Made by a program: the position numbers and the translations under genes
NCBI RefSeq assembly: GCF_900177625.1
Contig: NZ_FXAU01000001.1
Span: 922,644-986,643, forward strand
Source of the DNA: Sphingobacterium psychroaquaticum
Lineage (GTDB): Bacteria; Bacteroidota; Bacteroidia; Sphingobacteriales; Sphingobacteriaceae
Reading direction: 5' to 3'
DNA: 64,000 bases
Part shown: positions 18,009 to 27,182 of the stretch, piece by piece
Layout of the letters: the number at the start of each line of letters is the position of its first letter
How positions within the stretch are numbered: the first letter of the stretch is position 1
Notes under the pieces: model-generated
Told to the model about the DNA's origin: nothing
The model's input: only the letters and a program-made list of their open reading frames with translations
The model's database searches: none

Positions 18009-18036
18009 CTAACACAAAAAAACCTTACCATTATCT

Positions 18037-19521
18037 ATGCTATTATTGGGAATTGATTTAGGGACCTCATCGGTTAAAGTGTCTGTTGTAGATGCGGAAA
18101 CACAGTTATGCTTGGCTTCGGCAACATATCCAGAGAAAGAGGCGGAAATTATTAGTCTGAAGCCCGATTGGGCTGAGCAAAATCCAAACCTGTGGTGGTC
18201 GTATACCCAAGAAGCGATTCGCAAGGTAAACGCGTCCCAAACCTACAATCCAAAGGATATACAAGCCATTGGTATTGCCTATCAAATGCACGGCTTAGTC
18301 GTCGTCGACAAAGATCATAAAGTGCTCCGTGACGCTATTATCTGGTGCGACAGTCGTGCCGTTGAGACAGGCAATAAAGCGATGACGGAACTGGAGCCAA
18401 CAGGCTTTTTGCATAGTCACCTCAATTCCCCAGGAAATTTTACAGCCTCTAAACTAGCGTGGGTAAAGGAAAATGAGCCGGCTCTATATGCACAGATCTA
18501 TAAGTTTATGTTGCCGGGGGATTTCTTGAGCATGTGTTTTACGGGACATATCACGACAAATCCAAGCGCCCTCTCGGAAGGTGTGCTGTGGAATTTTGAA
18601 CAGAATAGATTATCGACCGAACTATTGTCCTACTACGGGGTAGACGAAGCATTGGTTCCTACTATTAATCCCGTTTTTTCGAATTATGGATACGTAACGA
18701 AAGACGTTGCTCAAGCGCTTGGCTTCGGTGCGCATGTCGTCGTGACCTATAAAGCCGGAGACCAACCCAACAACGCTTTATCGCTAAATGTACGTAAGCC
18801 TGGCGAGGTTGCTGCAACCGGTGGCACATCCGGCGTTATATATGCCGTGGATGACCACTTGATTTACGATAAAGCTTCACGCGTCAATACATTTGCACAT
18901 GTAAATCATAGCAAATCAGCGGTTAATGTGGGGGTGCTGCTCTGTATTAATGGAACAGGGATTCAGAACAGTTGGATCCGTAAGATTACAGGGATTGAGG
19001 TGGACTATGCGACCATGAATGCGCAGGCAGGAGAGGTTGCTATCGGTGCTGATGGTTTACGGATGCTGCCCTTTGGAAATGGTGCCGAACGAATGTTGGG
19101 AAACCGCACACTAGGTGGATCCATGGAGCACCTAGACTTTGTGCGCCATACACCAGCTCATTTGTGGCGAGCAGCCCAAGAAGGGATTGCTTTTTCGTTT
19201 CGCTACGGACTTGATATCCTTCGAGAGAACGGTTTGTCGCCCACTGTAATTCGTGCCGGACATACCAACCTTTTTTTGAGTCCGTTGTTTCGGTCTGCTT
19301 TTGTTGATGTTACAGGGATCCCTGTGGAATTATATAATAATGATGGAAGTGTCGGGGCGGCTTTAGGTGCAGGAATTGGTGCGCAGGTGTTTTCCGATCA
19401 AGAAGAAGCTTTTAACGGCTTGAAAAAAGTATTAGCGGTGGAGGTCAGCTCCAATGCAGATGTGTATGAAGCTTTATACCAAGAATGGAAATTAATTTTA
19501 GATTATAAATTATCAAACTAA
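18037..19521 (+). CDS. xylB: xylulokinase
   Basis: A 494-residue FGGY-family sugar kinase converting D-xylulose to xylulose-5-phosphate. The N-terminal ATPase fold starts GIDLGTSSVKVSVVD. The substrate segment has QMHGLVVVDKDHKVLRDAIIW with the catalytic-type Asp in the region KAGDQPNNALSLNV, and the C-terminal lobe has the VGAALGAGIGA glycine-rich signature. First gene of xylB-xylA-symporter; xylA follows after 6 bp. Confidence 0.94.
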   Translation: MLLLGIDLGTSSVKVSVVDAETQLCLASATYPEKEAEIISLKPDWAEQNPNLWWSYTQEAIRKVNASQTYNPKDIQAIGIAYQMHGLVVVDKDHKVLRDAIIWCDSRAVETGNKAMTELEPTGFLHSHLNSPGNFTASKLAWVKENEPALYAQIYKFMLPGDFLSMCFTGHITTNPSALSEGVLWNFEQNRLSTELLSYYGVDEALVPTINPVFSNYGYVTKDVAQALGFGAHVVVTYKAGDQPNNALSLNVRKPGEVAATGGTSGVIYAVDDHLIYDKASRVNTFAHVNHSKSAVNVGVLLCINGTGIQNSWIRKITGIEVDYATMNAQAGEVAIGADGLRMLPFGNGAERMLGNRTLGGSMEHLDFVRHTPAHLWRAAQEGIAFSFRYGLDILRENGLSPTVIRAGHTNLFLSPLFRSAFVDVTGIPVELYNNDGSVGAALGAGIGAQVFSDQEEAFNGLKKVLAVEVSSNADVYEALYQEWKLILDYKLSN

Positions 19522-19527
19522 TATTTT

Positions 19528-20856
19528 ATGCAGGTTTTATTGGGTGAACAGATCTATTTTAAGGGAATTGATCAAATTAAATACGAAGGCGTAGCGTCAA
19601 CTAATCCATTAGCTTTTAGATGGTATGATGCTGATCGCGTGGTGGCGGGAAAGCGAATGGAAGATCATTTTAAATTTGCTTGCGCATATTGGCATTCCTT
19701 TAATGCCAATGGTAGCGATCCTTTTGGAGGACCGACACATTTTTTTGCATGGGATCAGAAAACAGATCCGATTGCGCGCGCGAAAGATAAAATGGATGCC
19801 GCTTTTGAGTTTATGACCAAAATGCAGTTTCCATATTACTGTTTTCATGATGTGGACTTGGTCGATTATGGTGACGATATCCAGGAGAATGAGCGCCGCT
19901 TACAGGCTATTGTAGATTATGCAAAGCAGAAACAAGCCGATAGTGGTATCAAACTCCTATGGGGAACGGCAAATCTGTTTAGTCATCATCGCTATATGAA
20001 TGGTGCCGCGACCAACCCTGACTTTCACGTGTTATCACATGCTGGCGCACAGGTTCAGGCGGCTTTGGATGCAACTATAGCCTTAGGCGGTGAGAATTAT
20101 GTTTTTTGGGGTGGCCGGGAAGGCTATATGTCTTTGTTGAACACCAATATGAAGCGGGAGCAAGAACATTTGGCGCGTTTCTTACATATGGCGAAAGATT
20201 ATGCACGTGCACGTGGCTTTAAAGGGACCTTCTTTATTGAACCAAAACCATGTGAACCGACGAAGCACCAATACGATTACGACGCAGCGACGGTGATCGG
20301 TTTCTTACGTCAATTTGATCTGTTGGATGACTTTAAGTTAAACCTAGAAGTAAATCATGCAACCCTTGCGGGCCATACTTTTCAACACGAATTGCAGGTT
20401 GCAGCCGATGCAAACCTATTGGGATCGATCGATGCCAATCGCGGGGATTACCAAAATGGTTGGGATACGGATCAATTCCCGACAGATCTTAACGAGTTGA
20501 CAGAGTCACTTTTGATTATTTTGGAAGCAGGTGGATTGCGTGGTGGAGGGGTGAACTTCGATGCGAAGATACGTCGTAACTCTACGGATCCTGCCGATCT
20601 GTTCTATGCGCATATCGGCGGAATGGACAATTTTGCGCGGGCCTTGGTCATTGCGGATAATATATTACAACAATCGGAGTATCGGGAGTTCCGTAAGCAA
20701 CGTTATAGCAGTTTTGATTCCGGAAAAGGAGCCGATTTTGAGGCTGGAATCTTATCCTTAGAGGACCTCCGTGCATGGGCTATTCAAGCAGGGGAACCAA
20801 CGTTGAAAAGCGGAAAACAAGAGTTTTTGGAAAATTTAATTAATAGATTCATTTAA
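19528..20856 (+). CDS. xylA: xylose isomerase
   Basis: A 442-residue TIM-barrel enzyme interconverting D-xylose and D-xylulose with two divalent metals. Signatures: [15 protein letters not shown] with the catalytic His, [32 protein letters not shown] with a metal-binding Glu, [13 protein letters not shown] and GSIDANRGD. Length fits the class II group. Co-transcribed with xylB. Confidence 0.96.
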   Translation: MQVLLGEQIYFKGIDQIKYEGVASTNPLAFRWYDADRVVAGKRMEDHFKFACAYWHSFNANGSDPFGGPTHFFAWDQKTDPIARAKDKMDAAFEFMTKMQFPYYCFHDVDLVDYGDDIQENERRLQAIVDYAKQKQADSGIKLLWGTANLFSHHRYMNGAATNPDFHVLSHAGAQVQAALDATIALGGENYVFWGGREGYMSLLNTNMKREQEHLARFLHMAKDYARARGFKGTFFIEPKPCEPTKHQYDYDAATVIGFLRQFDLLDDFKLNLEVNHATLAGHTFQHELQVAADANLLGSIDANRGDYQNGWDTDQFPTDLNELTESLLIILEAGGLRGGGVNFDAKIRRNSTDPADLFYAHIGGMDNFARALVIADNILQQSEYREFRKQRYSSFDSGKGADFEAGILSLEDLRAWAIQAGEPTLKSGKQEFLENLINRFI

Positions 20857-20905
20857 TATTTCTAATCATTTACTACTTTAGCACAAAGATCAACTTAAAC
20901 CAACT

Positions 20906-22588
20906 ATGAACAATGTTTTATCCACGCCAGATTATCTGGTTTTTCTATTCTATTTTGTTGTCGTGGCCTCTTATGGTATTTGGGTGTATTACAAAAAACG
21001 ATCGAAGGTCGTCGGTGGTGACTCCAAAGATTATTTTCTTGCCGAAGGGTCATTGACATGGTGGGCCATCGGTGCTTCTCTGATTGCATCTAATATTTCT
21101 GCCGAGCAATTTATAGGGATGAGTGGATCGGGCTTTAAAATGGGGCTTGCTATTGCTACGTATGAGTGGATGGCAGCAATTACACTTATAATTGTTGCTG
21201 TTTTCTTTATTCCGGTGTACCTTAAGAATAAGATTTTCACCATGCCTCAGTTCTTGCATAAGCGCTACAACAGTACCGTCGCGATGATTATGGCTGTTTT
21301 TTGGCTTATGTTATATGTGGTAGTCAATCTTACATCGATTCTCTACTTAGGTGCATTAGCCGTCAGTAGTATTTCAGGATTTAGCCTGGAGATGTGTATG
21401 TATCTGATTGCTATTTTTGCAGTTATCATCACGTTGGGAGGAATGAAAGTAATCGGTTATACCGATGTTATTCAAGTGTTCTTTCTCATTTTAGGCGGTT
21501 TGGCAACAACGTATCTTGCTTTTAACCTGGTATCTGAGCATTACGGTGGTAATGGAATTCTAAATGGTTATGGTATCATGGTCGATAAAGCTTCAGAACA
21601 CTTTCATATGATCCTTAAACAGGATAATGAAAACTATTTAGACCTTCCAGGCCTGTCTGTCCTGATCGGTGGTATGTGGATCGTCAACTTAAATTACTGG
21701 GGCTGTAATCAGTATATTACGCAACGCGCTTTAGGAGCTGATTTAAAGACTGCGCGTAATGGACTTTTGTTCGCTGCATTCTTAAAGCTTTTAATGCCAA
21801 TTATTGTTGTACTTCCGGGTATTGCTGCGTATGTATTATGGAAAGACGGTCTCTTTCAAGCAGAGATGTTGCAAGGCGGTGAGGTCAATCCCGATCGTGC
21901 TTATCCTGTCTTATTGAACTTGCTTCCTGCAGGATTGAAAGGGCTTTCTTTTGCGGCGTTGACAGCTGCTGTCGTGGCTTCTCTTGCCGGAAAGGCGAAT
22001 AGTATCGCAACGATCTTTACCCTGGATATTTACCAAAAGGTGTTTAGGAAAGATGCTAGCGAGCGCAATCTTGTTAATATCGGTAAGATTGTGATTATCG
22101 TATCTATGATATTAGCGGTACTTATTGCGCCACATTTGGGTATCGATAAGAAGGGGGGCTTCCAATATATCCAGGAGTACACTGGATTTGTTTCTCCGGG
22201 TATTTTTGCGATGTTTATCTTGGGCTTCTTCTGGAAGAAAACAACATCCAATGCAGCGCTCTTTGCAACGATAGGTGGTTTCCTACTTTCTGTTCTTTTT
22301 AAATTTATGCCAGGTTTTGTCGATCTTTCTTTCTTGAGTTCAACAGGCTTTTCTGTCTTGAATCCAGCAAGTGGCGTGTATGAGATTCCGTTCTTAGATC
22401 GAATGGGTTTTGTGTTCTTGATATGTATTGTCGGAATGTATCTGATTAGTCGTGTTGAGAACGCACGTGGTGTCGTGCCAAATGGTCTGGAAGTAGATAC
22501 CAAAATGTTTAAGGCACATCCTGGCTTCGTTGCTGGTGCTTTGCTAGTGGTATTTATAACAGCTGCATTATATATTATTTATTGGTAG
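20906..22588 (+). CDS. sodium/sugar symporter (SSS family), probable xylose importer
   Basis: A 560-residue inner-membrane carrier with about 14 TM helices and SGLT features: SLIASNISAEQFIGMSGSG in TM1-2, YLGALAVSSISG, GMKVIGYTDVIQVF and NSIATIFTLDIYQK. It lies 49 bp after xylA and ends at a strong hairpin, so it is the third gene of the xylose operon. Xylose as substrate is inferred from context; closely related carriers take glucose or galactose. Confidence 0.9.
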   Translation: MNNVLSTPDYLVFLFYFVVVASYGIWVYYKKRSKVVGGDSKDYFLAEGSLTWWAIGASLIASNISAEQFIGMSGSGFKMGLAIATYEWMAAITLIIVAVFFIPVYLKNKIFTMPQFLHKRYNSTVAMIMAVFWLMLYVVVNLTSILYLGALAVSSISGFSLEMCMYLIAIFAVIITLGGMKVIGYTDVIQVFFLILGGLATTYLAFNLVSEHYGGNGILNGYGIMVDKASEHFHMILKQDNENYLDLPGLSVLIGGMWIVNLNYWGCNQYITQRALGADLKTARNGLLFAAFLKLLMPIIVVLPGIAAYVLWKDGLFQAEMLQGGEVNPDRAYPVLLNLLPAGLKGLSFAALTAAVVASLAGKANSIATIFTLDIYQKVFRKDASERNLVNIGKIVIIVSMILAVLIAPHLGIDKKGGFQYIQEYTGFVSPGIFAMFILGFFWKKTTSNAALFATIGGFLLSVLFKFMPGFVDLSFLSSTGFSVLNPASGVYEIPFLDRMGFVFLICIVGMYLISRVENARGVVPNGLEVDTKMFKAHPGFVAGALLVVFITAALYIIYW

Positions 22589-22614
22589 GAAATAGGGGGT
22601 AGTTAGTTGTTGGT

Positions 22615-22669
22615 AAATCGACAGGCTCCATATGACAAAAGTAGTCATGTTGAGCCTGTCGATTTTTTT
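22615..22669 (+). terminator. Terminator of the xylose operon
   Basis: AAATCGACAGGCTC pairs with GAGCCTGTCGATTT, with an inner ATGAC/GTCAT stem, followed by a T run. The preceding GTAGTTAGTTGTTGG is the complement of the heptamer repeat seen at 3431. Confidence 0.85.
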
Positions 22670-22672
22670 GTC

Positions 22673-23263
22673 TTATTGCTGTCCACCCACAGGCGCGCGA
22701 TCTGCTTCGGTAATTTCTCGTAATACGCGGCAAGGGTTTCCAACAGCAACAACGTTGGCTGGTATATCCTTTGTAACCACCGATCCCGCGCCAATCACCG
22801 TATTCTCACCAATAGTTACACCCGGATTAATAACGGTATGGCCACCGATCCAAACGCGATCGCCAATGGTGATAGGCTTAGCGAATTCCCAACCTGCAAC
22901 ACGTGGTTCAGGGTGGATCGGGTGTGAGGCCGTAAACAATGATACGTTTGGACCTATCAGAACATCATCTCCAAAATGAACGGGCGCAGAATCGAGAATC
23001 GTGAGGTTGTAATTGGCGTAAAAATTTTCCCCCAATCGAATATTATATCCGTAATCGCAACGGAACGGAGGTTCAATAAAAAATCGACTTCCTGTTTCTT
23101 TGAATAGGCCTTTAAGGAGCTGATTTCGAGCTTTTATTTTAGAAGGAGCGAGGTTGTTATACAGAAATAGTTGTTCTTTGGCATGTTGTCGCTGATCAAA
23201 TAATTCACGCCCCATAGGGATATAAGGCTCACCCATTGTCATTTTTTCCTTGTCCGATTTCAT
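22673..23263 (-). CDS. hexapeptide-repeat sugar O-acetyltransferase (maltose/galactoside type)
   Basis: A 196-residue left-handed beta-helix acetyltransferase of the Maa/LacA group. An N-terminal helical cap (MGEPYIPMGRELFDQRQHAKEQL) is followed by hexapeptide repeats, the catalytic-type His in SLFTASHPIHPEPR, and TIGDRVWIGGHTVINPGVTIG. Uses acetyl-CoA; the physiological acceptor is unknown. Starts at residue 8 or 10 are possible. Convergent with the xylose operon, sharing its terminator region. Confidence 0.9.
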   Translation of the reverse strand: MKSDKEKMTMGEPYIPMGRELFDQRQHAKEQLFLYNNLAPSKIKARNQLLKGLFKETGSRFFIEPPFRCDYGYNIRLGENFYANYNLTILDSAPVHFGDDVLIGPNVSLFTASHPIHPEPRVAGWEFAKPITIGDRVWIGGHTVINPGVTIGENTVIGAGSVVTKDIPANVVAVGNPCRVLREITEADRAPVGGQQ

Positions 23264-23416
23264 CCTTCAAACATACATAAATTCATGTTTACGTCTTGTA
23301 TGCGCGATAAAGAAAATAGAAGCCTCGCTCGGTAAGTCAAGTGGGCCAGATCTTGTAAAATGAAATGTAAACGATTTATATCCTGCTCACGATGGGCAAA
23401 GGCGAGTAAGATTTGT

Positions 23417-23424
23417 TAAATTTG
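23417..23424 (+). promoter_or_regulatory. -7 box (TAAATTTG) of pepD
   Basis: Exact TAnnTTTG match 18 nt before the start codon; no clear -33 TTTG at 19-20 nt. Confidence 0.45.
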
Positions 23425-23441
23425 TAGAAATGGAGTAAGCT

Positions 23442-24899
23442 ATGAATTTAAAGATAGATCAATTAGAGCCAACAGCTGTTTGGACACACTTTAATGCCTT
23501 AAATGCCGTGCCACGTGCCTCAAAAAAAGAGGAACGGGTGATTCAATTTATGTTGGATTTTGGAAAGACATTAAACTTAAAGACCGAAAAGGACGCTGTC
23601 GGTAATGTTATAATAAGAAAACCCGCGACACCAGGTATGGAAGATCGTAAAGGGGTGGTGCTGCAATCGCATTTAGATATGGTGCATCAAAAAAATAACG
23701 ATACCGTGTTTGATTTTGACACACAAGGTATCGCCATGTTTGTTGATGGAGATTGGGTTAAAGCAGAAGGAACAACGTTGGGAGCCGATAATGGAGTTGG
23801 TGTTGCCGCTATTATGGCAATTCTTGCGTCCACTGATATCGCTCACCCGGCTATTGAGGCTTTGTTTACAATCGATGAAGAAACAGGGATGACCGGTGCA
23901 AAGGGATTACAGGGCGGTGTGTTGACCGGAGATATCCTCTTGAATCTCGATACGGAGGAAGATACAGAAATTGATATTGGTTGTGCCGGAGGGATTGACG
24001 TGACAGCGGAATTAAAATATGTATCAGAGGATGTAGATGCGGATGTTATTGGTTATCAAATTACGGTCAAAGGTTTACATGGCGGACATTCAGGGATTGA
24101 GATACACAAAGGTTTGGGGAATGCGAATAAGATATTAAACCGAATTTTGTTTGAGTCGCAGCTTCACAACGTACGTGTGGCTACCATCCATGGCGGTGGC
24201 CTGCGGAATGCAATTCCTCGGGAGGCGACCGCGGTGGTGACGGTTCCTGCGGAAAACAAAACCGAATTGATGGCGACAGTTACGCAATTGACTGAGGTGA
24301 TTAAGACAGAGTTCAAAACAGTAGATGCGGGATTAGAAATTGTGGTTGAAGCGATCGAAACGCCGACTATCGTGATACCTGTGGCGGTGCAGTATGCTTT
24401 GTTGCGTGCGCTTTATGCGGCGCCGAACGGTGTTTACCGGATGAGCGCGGACTTCGCTGATTTAGTAGAGACATCCAATAATGTGGCTCGCGTTGAGGTA
24501 GGCGATGGTAAAGTAAGTATAAAATGTCTGACACGCTCTTCGGTAGAATCCTCAAAAATGGATTTAGCGACCGCTCTTAAAGCTACATTTGAGTTAATGG
24601 GAGCGACGGTCTCTTTTTCTGGGGATTACCCAGGCTGGACACCTAATGCTAATTCTCCAATACTGGCGACGCTAACATCGACATACGAACGTTTGTTTAA
24701 TGAAAGCCCAGATGTAGTGGCTTGTCATGCCGGATTAGAGTGCGGTATTTTAGGTACGAACTATCCGGAAATGGACATGATTTCTTTTGGTCCTACAATT
24801 TTGGGAGCGCACTCACCGCAAGAACGCGCTTCGATCTCGTCGGTACAGAAGTTTTGGAAATTTCTACTGGAGATCTTGAAAGATATTCCTAAAAAATAA
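23442..24899 (+). CDS. pepD: aminoacyl-histidine dipeptidase (M20 family, PepD)
   Basis: A 485-residue cytoplasmic di-zinc peptidase cleaving Xaa-His and other dipeptides. Metal ligands and catalytic residues are visible in LQSHLDMVHQK, the bridging Asp of TLGADNGVGVAA, and the Glu pair of FTIDEETGMTG. The lid/dimerisation domain spans about 205-385 and the C-terminal His lies in SFGPTILGAHSPQE. Monocistronic with its own terminator. Confidence 0.94.
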   Translation: MNLKIDQLEPTAVWTHFNALNAVPRASKKEERVIQFMLDFGKTLNLKTEKDAVGNVIIRKPATPGMEDRKGVVLQSHLDMVHQKNNDTVFDFDTQGIAMFVDGDWVKAEGTTLGADNGVGVAAIMAILASTDIAHPAIEALFTIDEETGMTGAKGLQGGVLTGDILLNLDTEEDTEIDIGCAGGIDVTAELKYVSEDVDADVIGYQITVKGLHGGHSGIEIHKGLGNANKILNRILFESQLHNVRVATIHGGGLRNAIPREATAVVTVPAENKTELMATVTQLTEVIKTEFKTVDAGLEIVVEAIETPTIVIPVAVQYALLRALYAAPNGVYRMSADFADLVETSNNVARVEVGDGKVSIKCLTRSSVESSKMDLATALKATFELMGATVSFSGDYPGWTPNANSPILATLTSTYERLFNESPDVVACHAGLECGILGTNYPEMDMISFGPTILGAHSPQERASISSVQKFWKFLLEILKDIPKK

Positions 24900-24904
24900 A
24901 TACG

Positions 24905-24935
24905 AAAGCCCCATTCCTAAGAATGGGGCTTCGCT
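24905..24935. terminator. Terminator between pepD and the nitroreductase gene
   Basis: AAGCCCCATTC pairs with GAATGGGGCTT around CTAA, followed by CGCTTTTG. It lies between convergent genes. Confidence 0.8.
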
Positions 24936-24962
24936 TTTGTTTCAATATATAGTAAATAGTAA

Positions 24963-25595
24963 CTAGCTTAAGTTGATAACAAAGTCTTCTTTAGGGATAC
25001 GTACTTTTTTCATATTCACTAACCAGTCGTTTTCAACGTCGCGGTAACCTAATGCTAAAATCGTAACAGATTTAAGCCCTAATTTGTCAAGACCCAATAA
25101 GGCATCCACCTCATCGTTTACGAAACCTTCCATTGGTGTCGCATCAATATGTAATTCAGCCGCCGCAGCAATCGCCAGACCGAAGCCAATGTAAGCTTGA
25201 CGTGCTGCATGTTGGAAATGTTGGTCTTTCGACTGCTTTTCGAAACTTCCCCACAACATATTTTTGTAGTCGTTAGCGAAACCTGCTGGCAATCCACGCT
25301 CTACTTCTTGTTGCGCAAAAACAGCATCAACACGCTCTTTTGTGTATTCGTCGTATGCCGCAAAAACAAGCAGGTGCGAAGCATCTACAATCTGACTTTG
25401 GTTGTAAGCAACAGGTTGAATCTTCGCTTTTAATTCCGGATTTGAAATTTCAATAATTCTAAAAGGGTGTAAACCCGAAGAAGTTGGTGCTAAGCGCGCT
25501 GCTTCTACGATGTAATCAATTTTTTCTTGCGCAACAGCTTGACCATTCATCTTTTTTGTTGCGTATCGCCACTGTAAATCTTCTACTAGACTCAT
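24963..25595 (-). CDS. nitroreductase-family NAD(P)H oxidoreductase
   Basis: A 210-residue FMN enzyme of the NfsB type. The N-terminus LQWRYATKKMNGQAV supplies the Arg that binds FMN phosphate, APTSSGLHPFRIIEI is the family signature, and LDKLGLKSVTILALGYRD ends the fold. Reduces quinones, nitroaromatics or other electrophiles; the natural substrate is unknown. The TetR gene ends 2 bp upstream, so both are in one transcript under the control of that regulator. Confidence 0.9.
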   Translation of the reverse strand: MSLVEDLQWRYATKKMNGQAVAQEKIDYIVEAARLAPTSSGLHPFRIIEISNPELKAKIQPVAYNQSQIVDASHLLVFAAYDEYTKERVDAVFAQQEVERGLPAGFANDYKNMLWGSFEKQSKDQHFQHAARQAYIGFGLAIAAAAELHIDATPMEGFVNDEVDALLGLDKLGLKSVTILALGYRDVENDWLVNMKKVRIPKEDFVINLS

Positions 25596-25597
25596 TT

Positions 25598-26203
25598 TTA
25601 TTTTTTGTTAATTAATGTAAATATAAAACTGTCTACAGCGTCCGTAAAGGTTGCTGTAGGTTCTTTTGATATGCTATTATGTGATAATAATTCAATAGCG
25701 ATAAAACCATGTAATGTTGACCAAAGGGTTTTCATTTTCAGCATTTTATCTACTTCTTGATTATCATTTGCAACCACGACCGCCTCAATAACCTCTAACA
25801 TGAGCATCGACATATCGCGCATTTCTGCCACGCTGTTAATCGTTTCACATGTTGGAATACCCAGCCCAAACATAATCTTATAGTGCTCGGTCTGTTGCGC
25901 CGCAAAATGCCAGTAGGCATGGGCTAACTGGGTTAACTGTGTAACCGAGGTGTCTACATCCGTAACCGAGGTGCGTAGCTGTGCCGTCAATGCACGGAAG
26001 CCTTCCTTGGTGAAATATTCTAGGATCGCCTCTTTGTTTTCAAAGTACTTGTAAATAACAGGAACACTGTATTCAATCGCTTCGGCAATCCGTCGGATAG
26101 AAAGTGCCTGCCAACCTTCACGTTCAATGATAGCCCATGATTGCGCAATGATTTGATCTCTTAATTCCTCCTGTTGTCGTGCTTTTCTTTCGCTTAAACC
26201 CAT
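25598..26203 (-). CDS. TetR/AcrR-family regulator of the nitroreductase operon
   Basis: A 201-residue regulator. The N-terminal HTH is LSIRRIAEAIEYSVPVIYKYFENKEAILEYF; the C-terminal ligand domain (about 80-195) resembles the WHG-type TetR C-terminus. It is the first gene of a two-gene operon with the nitroreductase. A palindrome covers the presumed start of its own transcript, so it probably autorepresses and is relieved by a small toxic compound. Confidence 0.9.
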   Translation of the reverse strand: MGLSERKARQQEELRDQIIAQSWAIIEREGWQALSIRRIAEAIEYSVPVIYKYFENKEAILEYFTKEGFRALTAQLRTSVTDVDTSVTQLTQLAHAYWHFAAQQTEHYKIMFGLGIPTCETINSVAEMRDMSMLMLEVIEAVVVANDNQEVDKMLKMKTLWSTLHGFIAIELLSHNSISKEPTATFTDAVDSFIFTLINKK

Positions 26204-26222
26204 GTTTGTTTGAACATCTAGT

Positions 26223-26242
26223 TAACACTGTTAGCAAAAGTA
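26223..26242 (-). promoter_or_regulatory. Promoter -7 box and palindromic operator of the TetR operon
   Basis: On the minus strand TACTTTTG (26235-26242) matches the -7 consensus. Immediately downstream, at the presumed transcription start, lies the perfect 11-nt palindrome TAACACTGTTA (26223-26233), a likely TetR binding site. Confidence 0.6.
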
Positions 26243-26383
26243 AGGACATTATTTTTTCCGGAAAAGAGGAGACTTTAAAAAATACATTTTCTTGACATTT
26301 GCGGTCCTATTAGTATATTTATAAAGCAATATGCATGCAAGGGAGGTAAGTGGGGTGATTGTTATGTTTGAACGCGATTGAAT

Positions 26384-27181
26384 ATGGTTAAAGACAAGAA
26401 AAGTAAGAAAAAAGTATCCTTAGTGCTAGGGAGTGGTGGCGCCCGTGGTCTAACGCAGATCGGGGTTATTCGGTATTTGGAGGAGGAGGGCTACGAGGTG
26501 GATGAAATTATCGGCTGCTCGATTGGCTCCTTAATAGGTGGTGCATTTGCTTGTGGGGGCGTCTATCGACTGGCCGATTGGATGCAACAACTCACGAAGA
26601 CTCAAGTATTTCGCTTGATGGACTTTTCAAACTCTAGGCAGGGCTTACTTCGGGGGACGCGCGTTTTGAACACGCTGCAAGATATCTTCTCCGATATCGA
26701 TATAGAGGATTTACCGCAACGTTATGTGGCAGTGGCGACAGACCTGGCGCATGAGCGTGAGGTTTTGTTTGAAAAAGGAAGCTTGTATGATGCTATTCGG
26801 GCTTCGATCGCGATCCCCGGTGTTTTTCTTGGGGTAGCGCGCGATAATACCTTTTTAGTCGATGGGGGCGTCCTCAATCCGTTGCCTGTGAATCACGTTT
26901 CGAATAAAGAGAATCTTATTGTTGCTGTAAATTTAGAAGGCGCTTATACGGAGCCGAGGATAATCCCCAGTAAATTGAATGCGATGGAGATTCTTCAAGA
27001 ATCTTATTTTGCCATGCGGAGGCGTTTGATTTCTTTGACCATCGACCGCAACCAACCCGATTATTTGATTGATATTTCGCACGATGCGGCTGGTATCTGG
27101 GATTTCCATCGGGCGCATGAGCTTATAGAGATTGGATATAAAGAGGCTAAGCGTGTGTTCGCTCAGCCCCAAATAGTATAA
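26384..27181 (+). CDS. patatin-like phospholipase
   Basis: A 265-residue serine hydrolase. The ATG at 26384 is preferred over the TTG at 26378; a TATGTTTG -7 box lies at 26363-26370. Oxyanion loop GSGGARG is near residue 16, the nucleophile elbow GCSIGS near 43, and the catalytic Asp in VDGGVLNP near 165, forming the Ser-Asp dyad. No signal peptide, so it is probably cytoplasmic, cleaving phospholipid acyl chains. Close to the RssA/YlbK type. Convergent with the dioxygenase gene, 1 bp apart. Confidence 0.92.
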   Translation: MVKDKKSKKKVSLVLGSGGARGLTQIGVIRYLEEEGYEVDEIIGCSIGSLIGGAFACGGVYRLADWMQQLTKTQVFRLMDFSNSRQGLLRGTRVLNTLQDIFSDIDIEDLPQRYVAVATDLAHEREVLFEKGSLYDAIRASIAIPGVFLGVARDNTFLVDGGVLNPLPVNHVSNKENLIVAVNLEGAYTEPRIIPSKLNAMEILQESYFAMRRRLISLTIDRNQPDYLIDISHDAAGIWDFHRAHELIEIGYKEAKRVFAQPQIV

Positions 27182-27182
27182 T

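Noticed and set aside
17939..18031. Longer N-terminus for the LacI-type regulator
   Set aside because: It would add a hydrophobic 31-residue leader before the HTH and overlap the xyl promoter and operator; GTG at 17938 fits the family.
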